Shown one piece after another: positions 1 to 7,293 of a DNA stretch of 22,174 nucleotides. Numbering within the stretch: the first letter of the stretch is position 1; each line of letters opens with the position of its first letter. The stretch lies in the NCBI GenBank assembly GCA_002438685.1, contig DJQG01000121.1:1-22174 (forward strand), in the 5' to 3' direction. The notes under the pieces are model-generated. The model worked only from the letters and a program-made list of their open reading frames with translations, was not told where the DNA came from and ran no database searches. Origin of the DNA: Ruminococcaceae bacterium UBA6392. GTDB taxonomy: Bacteria; Bacillota; Clostridia; Oscillospirales; Acutalibacteraceae. Both the position numbers and the translations under genes were made by a program.

Positions 1-758
1 ACATGGGCTGGATGAACGATACCCTGCGCTATTTCTCGCTCGACGGTCTGTTCAGGAAGTTCAATCACGACTGCCTGACCTTCTCGTTCTTCTACGCTTT
101 CTCCGAGAATTTTGTGCTGCCTATCTCGCACGACGAGGTGGTTCACGGCAAATGCTCGCTGATAAGCAAGATGCCCGGTACATACGAAGAAAAATTCGCG
201 GGAGTCCGTTCGTTCCTTGCATATATGATGGCGCACCCGGGTAAGAAGCTGCTCTTCATGGGTCAGGAGTTCGGTCAGTTCATCGAGTGGAACTACAAGC
301 AGGAGCTCGACTGGCTGCTGCTCGACTACGATATGCACAGAAAGCTCAAGGAGTTTTCGCGCACGCTCAACCGTTTCTATAAGCGCAACCCCGCAATGTG
401 GGAGATCGACTACAGCTGGGAGGGCTTCAGCTGGATATCCAGCGACGACAGCGCAAACTCCGTCATCGCCTTCCGCCGCATGGACAAAAAGGGTGACGAG
501 CTGATAGCTGTCTGCAACTTCACCCCCGTCACGCGCGAAAACTACCGCATCGGAGTGCCGGACAAGGGCACTTACCGCATAGTCCTCAACACGGACAGCG
601 TCGAGTTCGGCGGCAGCGGAACAAAGATGCAGAAAACCTACACGTCAAAACCGATCCCGATGCACTCGTTCGGGCAGAGCATTTCGCTCACGCTCCCGGG
701 TCTGTCGGTCGTTTATCTGAAAAAACAAGGCAAGAAAGCTGATAACAAGGAGGAATAA
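1..758 (+). CDS. glgB: 1,4-alpha-glucan (glycogen) branching enzyme, C-terminal part
   Basis: Forms alpha-1,6 branches in glycogen by cutting an alpha-1,4 chain and transferring it. Only the last 251 codons are present; the gene enters from the left edge, so the ATG at position 3 is an internal Met, not the start. The visible part begins with MGWMNDTL and carries SHDEVVHGK, the GH13 conserved region with the His-Asp pair that stabilises the transition state. The FMGQEFGQ and EWN segments follow, then the C-terminal all-beta domain with NFTPV and LNTDS, as in other GlgB proteins. The end is intact (TAA at 756-758). The stop is 2 bases from glgC, and the glgC ribosome binding site (AAGGAGGA) lies inside the last glgB codons, so the two are cotranscribed. 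Family assignment is very safe; nothing can be said about the N-terminal domains or the promoter. Confidence 0.97.
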   Translation, partial: MGWMNDTLRYFSLDGLFRKFNHDCLTFSFFYAFSENFVLPISHDEVVHGKCSLISKMPGTYEEKFAGVRSFLAYMMAHPGKKLLFMGQEFGQFIEWNYKQELDWLLLDYDMHRKLKEFSRTLNRFYKRNPAMWEIDYSWEGFSWISSDDSANSVIAFRRMDKKGDELIAVCNFTPVTRENYRIGVPDKGTYRIVLNTDSVEFGGSGTKMQKTYTSKPIPMHSFGQSISLTLPGLSVVYLKKQGKKADNKEE

Positions 759-760
759 AC

Positions 761-1978
761 ATGGCCAGAAAAACAGAATGTATCGCTATGCTGCTTGCAG
801 GCGGTCAGGGCAGCAGGCTCGGTATTCTGACTAAGAACATGGCAAAACCCGCCGTTCCCTACGGCGGCAAGTACAGGATAATCGATTTTCCGCTGTCGAA
901 CTGCGTCAACTCCGGCATATACACCGTCGGCGTTCTCACGCAGTATCAGCCGCTTGAGCTCAACGACTATATCGGCAACGGACAGCCGTGGGATCTCGAC
1001 AGAGAGAACGGCGGCGTGCATATCCTCTCCCCCTATCAGCAGATAGAGGGCACCGAGTGGTACAAGAACACCGCAAACGCCATATATCAGAACATCAACT
1101 TCATCGACCGCTATTCGCCCGAATATGTTCTTATTCTCTCCGGCGACCACATCTATAAAATGGACTACTCCAAGATGCTCGCCTATCACAAAGAGAAGAA
1201 CGCCGACTGCACCATCGCTTCCCTCGAAGTTCCGTGGGAGGAGGCTTCGCGCTTCGGTCTGATGTTCGTCAACGATGACGGCTCGATATCCGAGTTTGAA
1301 GAGAAGCCGAAGCATCCGCGCAGCAACAAGGCCTCCATGGGCGTATACATATTCACCTGGAGCAAGCTTCGCCGCTATCTGCTCGAGGACGAGGCAAACC
1401 CCGCCTCCGGCAATGACTTCGGTCACGATCTTATCCCCGCGATGCATGAGGCGGGCGAGCGTCTTTTCGCCTATCAGTTCGACGGCTACTGGAAGGATGT
1501 CGGCACGATAGACAGCCTCTGGGAAGCGAACCTCGACCTGCTCAACCCCAAGGTCGATCTCGACCTGAGCGACCCGTCGTGGAAGATATATTCCCGCACC
1601 CCCACCGCCCCGCCGCACTATGTCTCGCCCGACGCAACGGTTCAGAACTCCATGGTGACCGAGGGCTGCGAGATTTCCGGCGATGTTGACTTCTCCGTTA
1701 TCTTCGCGGATGTCACGATAGAAAAGGGCGCGGTCATAAGAGACTCGATAATCATGCCAGGCACGGTTATAAAATCCGGCGCAGTGGTTCAATATGCAAT
1801 TGTCGCGGAGAACGCGGTGATTGAAGAGAACGCCGTTGTCGGCGAGCGTCCCGAGGCTATGGAAGATCTCGACAAATGGGGCGTTGCCGTTATCGGCAAG
1901 GGCGTCACGGTCAAAAAGGGCATGAAGATTGAGCCCAAGGCCATGTATGACGGAGAAAAGGAGGACGTTCGCAAATGA
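761..1978 (+). CDS. glgC: Glucose-1-phosphate adenylyltransferase, catalytic subunit
   Basis: Makes ADP-glucose from glucose-1-phosphate and ATP, the committed step of bacterial glycogen synthesis. The 405 residues have a nucleotidyltransferase domain (about 1-240) and a left-handed beta-helix of hexapeptide repeats (about 290-395). Seen directly: the nucleotide loop LAGGQGSRL (12-20), AKPAVPYGGKYRIIDF (28-43), SGDH with the metal-binding Asp129, FEEKP with Lys182 (the glucose-1-phosphate-binding lysine of the family) and GYWKDVGT (242-249). All expected catalytic positions are kept, so this is the active subunit. The ATG at 761 has AAGGAGGA about 6 bases upstream. The stop overlaps the glgD start in an ATGA of 4 bases, which suggests translational coupling of the two subunits. 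Confidence 0.97.
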   Translation: MARKTECIAMLLAGGQGSRLGILTKNMAKPAVPYGGKYRIIDFPLSNCVNSGIYTVGVLTQYQPLELNDYIGNGQPWDLDRENGGVHILSPYQQIEGTEWYKNTANAIYQNINFIDRYSPEYVLILSGDHIYKMDYSKMLAYHKEKNADCTIASLEVPWEEASRFGLMFVNDDGSISEFEEKPKHPRSNKASMGVYIFTWSKLRRYLLEDEANPASGNDFGHDLIPAMHEAGERLFAYQFDGYWKDVGTIDSLWEANLDLLNPKVDLDLSDPSWKIYSRTPTAPPHYVSPDATVQNSMVTEGCEISGDVDFSVIFADVTIEKGAVIRDSIIMPGTVIKSGAVVQYAIVAENAVIEENAVVGERPEAMEDLDKWGVAVIGKGVTVKKGMKIEPKAMYDGEKEDVRK

Positions 1979-3096
1979 GAGCCAACAATGTTCTCGGCAT
2001 AATCTATGCCAGCACCTATGACCAGTCGCTTCCCGAGCTTACAAATATGCGCACGATGGGTTCCGTCCCGTTCGGCGGAAGATACAGACTCATAGATTTC
2101 CCGCTTTCAAATATGGTCAACTCCGGCATCTCCAAGGTCGGCGTTATAACCAAGAGCAACTACCGCTCGCTTATGGATCACCTCGGCACGGGCAAGCCGT
2201 GGGATCTTTCCCGCAAGCGCGAGGGTATGTTCATTCTGCCGCCGTTCAACTCCGCGGAGGATTCCGGCGGACTGTTTGCAAACAGGATCGACGCGCTTAT
2301 AGGCTGCGCTTCGTTCATATCGAGCTCGACCAACGAATATGTCCTGCTCTGCGACTGCAACACGATTTGCAATATAGATCTCAATCTGCTCTTTTACGCT
2401 CACGAGCAGAGCGGCGCGGATATCACTGCGGCATACTGCCACGGCACCGTTCCCGCGCTGAGCAATACAATGACATTCGGTCTCGACTCTGACGGACGCA
2501 TAAAAGAAATCGCAATTTCTTCGACCGGCGGCGCGGAGGGCAACTATTCGCTCAACGTGTTCCTGCTCAAGAAGTCACTGCTCGAGAGACTTATCGCTCA
2601 GGCGTCGAGTATGCACTACACCGACTTCGAGCGTGATCTCATCCAGGCGAATGTTGGTGCGCTGAAAATCTGCGGCTATAAAGCAGAGGGCTTTGTCGTA
2701 ACTCTCGACTCCCTCAAGAGCTTCTACGACGCAAACATGGCTCTGCTCGACCTCGGCAACCGCTCTGAGCTGTTCTGCAGAGAGCGCCCGGTCTATACAA
2801 AAGTCCGCGACGAGGTTCCGGCGATTTACGGACTCGGCGCAGATGTCAAAAACAGCCTCGTTGCCGACGGCTGCAAGATAGAGGGCAAGGTTGAAAACAG
2901 CATCCTCTTCCGCGGCGTCACCATCGGCAAGGACGCGGTCGTCAAAAACTCCATCGTCATGCAGGGCGCGTATGTCGGCTCCGGCGCGACGCTCAACAGC
3001 GTGATAATGGATAAGATATCTATAATCAAACCCGACAAATCACTCTGCGGCACCGACACCTTCCCGGTATATGTCGGCAAGGGCATAGTGGTCTGA
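1975..3096 (+). CDS. glgD: GlgD, non-catalytic ADP-glucose pyrophosphorylase subunit
   Basis: A GlgC paralogue of 373 residues that in Firmicutes assembles with GlgC and modifies its activity. It keeps the fold: FGGRYRLIDFPLSN (33-46), a second-half beta-helix (about 285-370) and similar spacing. The nucleotide-binding GGxGxRL loop is gone; the N-terminus reads LGIIYASTYDQ where GlgC has the glycine-rich loop. The SGDH site is replaced by LCDCN, keeping the Asp (127) but not the His, and the FEEKP lysine motif is not recognisable. These losses point to a regulatory or structural role, as known for GlgD of Geobacillus and clostridia. The start overlaps the end of glgC by 4 bases. An AAAGGGGA ribosome binding site for glgA lies between this stop and the next gene. 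Confidence 0.95.
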   Translation: MRANNVLGIIYASTYDQSLPELTNMRTMGSVPFGGRYRLIDFPLSNMVNSGISKVGVITKSNYRSLMDHLGTGKPWDLSRKREGMFILPPFNSAEDSGGLFANRIDALIGCASFISSSTNEYVLLCDCNTICNIDLNLLFYAHEQSGADITAAYCHGTVPALSNTMTFGLDSDGRIKEIAISSTGGAEGNYSLNVFLLKKSLLERLIAQASSMHYTDFERDLIQANVGALKICGYKAEGFVVTLDSLKSFYDANMALLDLGNRSELFCRERPVYTKVRDEVPAIYGLGADVKNSLVADGCKIEGKVENSILFRGVTIGKDAVVKNSIVMQGAYVGSGATLNSVIMDKISIIKPDKSLCGTDTFPVYVGKGIVV

Positions 3097-3114
3097 TCGA
3101 AAGGGGACTAAAAA

Positions 3115-4539
3115 ATGAAAGTCTTATATGCTGCAAGCGAAGCTCTTCCCTTCATGGCGAGCGGCGGGCTCGGCGACGTTGCCGGCTCTCTGCCCAAGGC
3201 ACTGCGCAAGCGCCTTGTCGGCTGCCGCGTTGTTATACCGCTCTACGGCGGAATAAAGCAGGAACTGCGCGACCAGATGCAGTTCATCACACATATCACC
3301 GTGCCCGTCTCGTGGCGCAGGCAGTACTGCGGCATCTTCGAGGCAAAGATAGACGGCGTTATCTTCTATTTTATCGACAACGAGTATTATTTCAAGCGCG
3401 ACGGCATCTACGGTCACTATGACGACGCGGAGCGTTTTGCGTTCTTCTCCCGCGCAGTACTTGAGATAATCCCACACATCGGCTTCAAGCCCGACATCAT
3501 CCATACGAATGACTGGCAGACGGCTCTCGTCCCTGTCTACTACTCGACGATGTACGCCAACCGCGAGGGCTACGAGGGCATAAAGAACATATTCACCATC
3601 CACAACATCCAGTATCAGGGCGTTTACGGCAAAGAGATACTCGGCGACGTGTTCGGGCTCGGCGAACAGCATGAGCAGCTGCTTGATTTCGGAGGCACGC
3701 TCAACCTGATGAAGGGCGCTATCGAATGCGCCGATGTCGTGACCACGGTCAGCCCGACATACGCAGAGGAGATACTCGACCCCTGGTTCAGCCACGGACT
3801 CGATCCGATTCTGCGCGAGCGCCGGTATAAGCTCCACGGCATCCTCAACGGCATAGATACGGATATATATAACCCCGAGACCGACAAGGCGATTGCGAAG
3901 AACTTCTCCGCAAAAGACCCTGCGGGCAAGAAAGAGGACAAGGCAGATCTCCAGCGCGAGTTCTCCCTGCCCGTGCGCGACGATGTGCCGATAATCGGCA
4001 TGGTATCGCGCCTTGTGTCGCACAAGGGTCTCGACCTCGTCAAAGCCGTACTCGACGAGCTGCTGAGCACGACCGATGTTCAGCTCGTTGTGCTCGGCAC
4101 GGGCGACTGGGAATACGAGAACTTCTTCCGCGAGATCGAAGCGCGTTACCCGGGAAAAGTCGGGCTGCGCATAGCATTCATCCCCGACCTTGCGCGCAAG
4201 ATATATGCCGGATGCGACATGTTCCTCATGCCGTCGAAGAGCGAGCCGTGCGGTCTTTCGCAGATGCTCGCGCTCAGATACGGCACTCTCCCTATAGTCC
4301 GCGAAACCGGCGGACTCAAGGACAGCATCACCGACTCAGGCGACGGCGAGGGCAACGGCTTTACCTTCAAGAGCTACAACGCCCACGATATGCTCGACGC
4401 TATTCGCAGATCGCTCGGCGCGTATTCGGACAAGAAATACTGGGCTTCGCTCGTTGAACGCGCGCTCGAATGCGACAACAGCTGGGGACGCTCGGCGAGA
4501 GAATATATGCGTCTTTACAGAGAGACCATAGGCAAGTAA
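3115..4539 (+). CDS. glgA: Glycogen synthase (ADP-glucose dependent, GT5)
   Basis: Adds glucose from ADP-glucose to the non-reducing end of alpha-1,4-glucan. The 474 residues match the usual length of bacterial GlgA and form two Rossmann domains (about 1-240 and 245-450). The N-terminal glycine loop reads FMASGGLGDV (13-22). TIHNIQYQG starts at 161; RLVSHKG (299-305) holds the conserved Arg299 and Lys304; SEPCGLSQ contains Glu377 in the same position as the catalytic Glu377 of the E. coli enzyme; ETGGL follows at 397-401. Odd point: the family signature K-x-G-G-L has Ala at position 15 instead of Lys. The gene starts 18 bases after glgD with AAAGGGGA ahead of the ATG. It is the last gene of the glycogen operon, followed by a terminator hairpin. 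Confidence 0.97.
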   Translation: MKVLYAASEALPFMASGGLGDVAGSLPKALRKRLVGCRVVIPLYGGIKQELRDQMQFITHITVPVSWRRQYCGIFEAKIDGVIFYFIDNEYYFKRDGIYGHYDDAERFAFFSRAVLEIIPHIGFKPDIIHTNDWQTALVPVYYSTMYANREGYEGIKNIFTIHNIQYQGVYGKEILGDVFGLGEQHEQLLDFGGTLNLMKGAIECADVVTTVSPTYAEEILDPWFSHGLDPILRERRYKLHGILNGIDTDIYNPETDKAIAKNFSAKDPAGKKEDKADLQREFSLPVRDDVPIIGMVSRLVSHKGLDLVKAVLDELLSTTDVQLVVLGTGDWEYENFFREIEARYPGKVGLRIAFIPDLARKIYAGCDMFLMPSKSEPCGLSQMLALRYGTLPIVRETGGLKDSITDSGDGEGNGFTFKSYNAHDMLDAIRRSLGAYSDKKYWASLVERALECDNSWGRSAREYMRLYRETIGK

Positions 4540-4553
4540 CAAAAATTCAAGCG

Positions 4554-4605
4554 GAGGACCGCAGTGACCGCCGAAGCGACGGGACACCGTCGGTCCTCGT
4601 TTTTT
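4554..4605 (+). terminator. Rho-independent terminator after glgA
   Basis: An 8-base stem GAGGACCG (4554-4561) pairs exactly with CGGTCCTC (4591-4598) and is followed by GTTTTTT (4599-4605). The long loop contains a second perfect hairpin, CGACGG/CCGTCG with a GACA loop (4577-4592), which competes with the last two pairs of the outer stem. It closes the glg operon. The next gene starts only 14 bases after the T-run, so readthrough could feed it. Confidence 0.8.
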
Positions 4606-4618
4606 ACGGTGAAAAGAT

Positions 4619-5593
4619 ATGGTTATAAAATCAAACATGATCGACCGCCAGCTGCGCCCGATCGGCGAGGCTATCCGCTTCGTCTGGCCGAGCTTCAGCG
4701 AGCGGAAGTTCAAGTTCTGCAACTTCATTCTGAAAAATTTCGGGCGCGGCGCGGATGTCACCCCGTGGAAGATAAGATGCGAGCAGATAAAGATTCCTCG
4801 CGCGGACGGGAGCGAGCTTCGGCTCTGCGTATATTCGCCGCGAAAGCTCGGCGGCGAAGTGCCGGGGCTTCTGTGGATACACGGCGGCGGCTACGCCATG
4901 GGCATCCCCGAGCAGGATCACGGGTTTGTGCGCGCCTTTGTCGGCACGACTGGCTGCGTCATGGTCGTGCCCGACTACAAAAAATCGCTCTATGCCCCCT
5001 TCCCTGCCGCGCTTGAGGACTGCTATCTTGCTCTGCTTTGGCTCAAAGAGAACGGCGAAAAATACGGAATGCGGCGGGACAAGATATTTGTCGGCGGCAA
5101 CAGCGCAGGCGGCGGAATGACTGCGGCGCTCACGCTCTACGCCCGCGACAGGGGCGAAGTTAACATAGCATTTCAGATGCCGCTCTATCCGATGCTCGAC
5201 GACCGCCCGACCGAAACTTCAAAGAACAACGACGCTCCGGTCTGGAACACAAAATCGAACATTGCCGCATGGAAACTGTATCTCGGCGACGATTACGGCA
5301 CGGACAGGGTCTCGAAATATGCCGCACCCGCGCGAGAGACCGATTTCTCCGGTCTGCCGCCGACGCTCACTTTTATCGGCAGCATAGACCCGTTCCTCGC
5401 GGAGACACAGAGCTATGTCGATTCGCTCCGAGCGGCGGGCATTCCCGTTATGTTCAAAATACTCGAGGGCGGATTCCACAGCTTTGATATGTATTATTTT
5501 GCGGACATTGCAAAAGAGGCAAACAAATTCATACGCGACGGCTTCAAATTCGCGGCGGAGAACTACTCCGCGCCGCAGCCTGAGGATGTATAA
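4619..5593 (+). CDS. Alpha/beta hydrolase fold-3 (HSL/family IV) esterase-like protein
   Basis: Probable carboxylic ester hydrolase of 324 residues; the natural substrate cannot be told from sequence. Visible motifs of the hormone-sensitive-lipase family: the oxyanion motif HGGG (88-91), the nucleophile elbow GGNSAGG (159-165) with Ser162 (most relatives have GDSAGG, here Asn replaces Asp), the acid in SIDPFLAET (Asp257) and the base in GGFHSFD (His287). The triad therefore looks complete. No signal peptide or membrane segment is visible, so it should be cytoplasmic. The ATG at 4619 has only a weak GGTGAAAAG ahead of it; Met7 (4637) has no better ribosome site. It lies just behind the glg terminator and shares its strand, but no clear promoter of its own is visible. 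A role in carbohydrate deacylation would be a guess. Confidence 0.9.
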   Translation: MVIKSNMIDRQLRPIGEAIRFVWPSFSERKFKFCNFILKNFGRGADVTPWKIRCEQIKIPRADGSELRLCVYSPRKLGGEVPGLLWIHGGGYAMGIPEQDHGFVRAFVGTTGCVMVVPDYKKSLYAPFPAALEDCYLALLWLKENGEKYGMRRDKIFVGGNSAGGGMTAALTLYARDRGEVNIAFQMPLYPMLDDRPTETSKNNDAPVWNTKSNIAAWKLYLGDDYGTDRVSKYAAPARETDFSGLPPTLTFIGSIDPFLAETQSYVDSLRAAGIPVMFKILEGGFHSFDMYYFADIAKEANKFIRDGFKFAAENYSAPQPEDV

Positions 5594-5630
5594 AAAGGGA
5601 CAGCGGTTCGCGCCGCTGTCCCCGTTTTTA
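5592..5630. terminator. Bidirectional terminator between convergent genes
   Basis: A perfect 10-base stem, GGGACAGCGG (5597-5606) and CCGCTGTCCC (5613-5622), with a 6-base loop. On the + strand it is followed by CGTTTTT (5623-5629); on the - strand the A-run at 5592-5596 gives TTTTT. It can therefore end transcription both of the hydrolase and of the convergent small-protein gene. Confidence 0.88.
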
Positions 5631-5639
5631 CATATTTTG

Positions 5640-6056
5640 TTATCTGTTCCAAAGGGCTTTAAATTCATCTTCGCTGTATCCGCGCAAGATATAGTAATAC
5701 TCCGTTTTGTCTCTGTTTTGCACCTGAACTCCGGGCGCACCCTTGAGCGTTATGCGCTCCTCCCGCCCGTTGGAGTACTCAACGGTGAACATAAAGCTCC
5801 AGCCCTTCCAACCGGAATATTTGAAGAAGCTCTTATAAAGCGTTATGTTGCCTAGCTTCTCCGCAAGCTCGCGGCGCTGGCTGTCGGTGAGCACGATTTC
5901 ATCCGGCGGCGCTTGCATCACCGTGGATTTTGCGGTGACTTTTGCAACATTTTCTGCGTCGAGACTTACCGTATGCACGCGGGTAGCGAACACGGCCGAG
6001 GCGACGACAAGAACAATAACAGCCACCGCAATCATTGTTTTCTTTTTGTTATTCAT
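5640..6056 (-). CDS. Small membrane-anchored or exported protein of unknown function
   Basis: I do not recognise the family. The 138-residue protein begins with a basic stretch (NKKKT) and one strongly hydrophobic segment at about residues 8-24 (IAVAVIVLVVASAVFA), reading as a signal anchor or uncleaved signal peptide. The remaining roughly 110 residues would lie outside the cytoplasm. They contain an acidic helix-like stretch (about 58-69) and an aromatic beta-rich part (SGWKGWSFMFTVEYSNGREERITL cut across about 80-105), ending with YYYILRGYSEDEFKALW. No catalytic signature or cysteine is visible. The start is supported by AAGGAGG about 8 bases upstream. It begins 16 bases after the end of the broken peptidase gene on the same strand, so both may share a transcript. 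Its base composition is closer to the core genes than to the peptidase. An accessory or inhibitor role for the peptidase is only a positional inference. Confidence 0.75.
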   Translation of the reverse strand: MNNKKKTMIAVAVIVLVVASAVFATRVHTVSLDAENVAKVTAKSTVMQAPPDEIVLTDSQRRELAEKLGNITLYKSFFKYSGWKGWSFMFTVEYSNGREERITLKGAPGVQVQNRDKTEYYYILRGYSEDEFKALWNR

Positions 6057-6072
6057 CCCCTATCCTCCTTAT

Positions 6073-7076
6073 TCAATTGTCAAAGTACACTATTTTATCA
6101 AAATTCACTTTTGTTATATCCAACCAAACATTATTTGAACCGTATCCATTGTTTACTATTACATACTTTCCGTCTACAATGCTCTCAAAAAAACCATGAA
6201 CAATCATCCAATGACTTCCATAAGTGCTGTCATTTTGTGTACCAATAATAACCGGTCTGCTTCCATTTATTTTTCCCTTTATTGTAGAAAAACTAAAATT
6301 GCTGCTTCGCGCATTATTATTAACCGATCTGCTGTTTAAATACCTTTGCAATCCCAATCTCATCATTGTCGTTGTTGTGTAACTTAGCCCCACATACTGT
6401 CTCAGAAGAGAAATAAGCGGTTCTCTCTCTATTTTGTCATGACTAACGTATGCCGTACTAACATAGTCTAATAATATCTCATACAGATTGCACTTGCTGT
6501 CGCACCACAACAATTACTACAGGATTGTCTCCACGGCTTCAATGAGCCACTTATATATTTCTCCACATTGATGTGGCGCATATTATTCTCTTTATCTTCA
6601 AAAAATGAATCAAAAGAGTGTTCTTGATCTACAATCGATTCTGCTGCATATACATATCTAACATCAGTCAGTTTTAATGCCGAACCATCATTTATTGACA
6701 AAATTTGTCTACCAACTTTTTTATAATAATTCATTGGTCCATTGTAAATAGGATCTGAAACATTATAATACGGATTTGTTCCTGTTGGGCTCCATTCTGG
6801 CACAGAAAAATCATTCAAATTCACTATTATATATCCACTTTCTTCTATGCCAAAACATATTGCTTCATATTCATCATTCAGACTCTTCAACAAAATCGTT
6901 TCATTTAATATTGCGTCGTATCCTATACGTTCTAAAAAAATTTCTGCGCGTCTTCTTGCGAAATTTATTTTTTCTGTATCACAGAATCCGTTTCTTTCAT
7001 TTGCAAAGGCAAAGGTAGGCGTAAATAACATTATAACTGTCATCAATATTACAAATACTTTTTTATACAACTTCAT
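6073..7076 (-). pseudogene. Secreted papain-like (C39_2/C10-like) cysteine peptidase, frameshifted
   Basis: Two overlapping - strand frames join into one protein of about 334 residues. The first frame (7076 to 6468) has a signal peptide (KLYKKVFVILMTVIMLF, cleavage likely after AFA near residue 26), a propeptide-like region, and the active-site block RQSCSNCCGATASAI with Gln184 and Cys190 spaced as in papain-like enzymes. It then hits TAG at 6468-6470. The second frame continues without a gap as LDYVSTAYVSHD and carries GSHWMIVHGF (candidate catalytic His) and YVIVNNGYGS (candidate Asn), ending at 6073. Restoring one T in the TTA-rich stretch near 6469-6472 would give MRYYLDYV, so a one-base loss explains the break. 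It may be a true pseudogene or a consensus error. Family assignment rests on the Cys-His-Asn order and local motifs; the substrate is unknown. Strong AT bias sets it apart from both flanks. Confidence 0.75.
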
Positions 7077-7079
7077 GTT

Positions 7080-7101
7080 ATTTCCTCCTGATTTCCTCCT
7101 G
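7080..7101 (-). repeat. Tandem duplication of the Shine-Dalgarno sequence
   Basis: The 11-base unit CAGGAGGAAAT occurs twice, head to tail, with no mismatch, just upstream of the peptidase ATG (7074-7076). The inner AGGAGG (7084-7089) is 7 bases from the ATG, the optimal distance; the outer copy (7095-7100) is 18 bases away and too far to act directly. Confidence 0.85.
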
Positions 7102-7167
7102 TTCTATTTTGTTATGTTGTGTACACTTCGTTTATCTGTTCTGTTAAAAAGAAAACCCTCTATTTGT

Positions 7168-7197
7168 ATTATACACAAAATATTTATTATCTGTCAA
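7168..7197 (-). promoter_or_regulatory. Consensus sigma-70/SigA-type promoter for the peptidase gene
   Basis: Read on the - strand, TTGACA (7197-7192) and TATAAT (7173-7168) match both consensus hexamers perfectly with an 18-base spacer. Transcription would begin near 7161, giving a leader of about 85 bases before the peptidase ATG at 7076. The promoter sits about 25 bases beyond the T-tract of the rplQ terminator, so the peptidase has its own transcription start. I see no clear operator repeat around it. Confidence 0.8.
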
Positions 7198-7221
7198 CTG
7201 TTTTTTTATATTAGCATTAAT

Positions 7222-7263
7222 AATCAAAACAGCGCCGCAGGGGGCAAAACCTCTGCGGCGCTG
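7222..7263 (-). terminator. Rho-independent terminator of the ribosomal protein operon
   Basis: A perfect 11-base GC-rich stem, CAGCGCCGCAG (7230-7240) with CTGCGGCGCTG (7253-7263), and a 12-base loop. On the - strand it is followed by TTTTGATTATTA. It lies about 30 bases past the rplQ stop and ends the alpha part of the operon. Confidence 0.88.
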
Positions 7264-7293
7264 AAATTAACTTTTGATCTCTTCAGGCTCAGA

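Noticed and set aside
713..1792. Long open frame of 359 codons on the - strand across glgC
   Set aside because: It is antisense to a certain gene, has low-complexity composition (many V, A, G, R) and no ribosome site; it arises from the codon bias of glgC.
3124..4023. Open frame of 299 codons antisense to glgA
   Set aside because: Same reason: a mirror of biased codons in glgA with no recognisable domain.
4600..4628. Possible promoter (T-run as -35, TATAAA as -10) for the hydrolase
   Set aside because: The -35 is poor, and the -10 lies inside the coding region after the best ATG; not convincing.
4564..5016. GTG-started frame with GGAGG 6 bases upstream, overlapping the hydrolase
   Set aside because: The GGAGG is part of the terminator stem, and the product is arginine-rich and out of frame with the intact hydrolase, so the match is probably chance.
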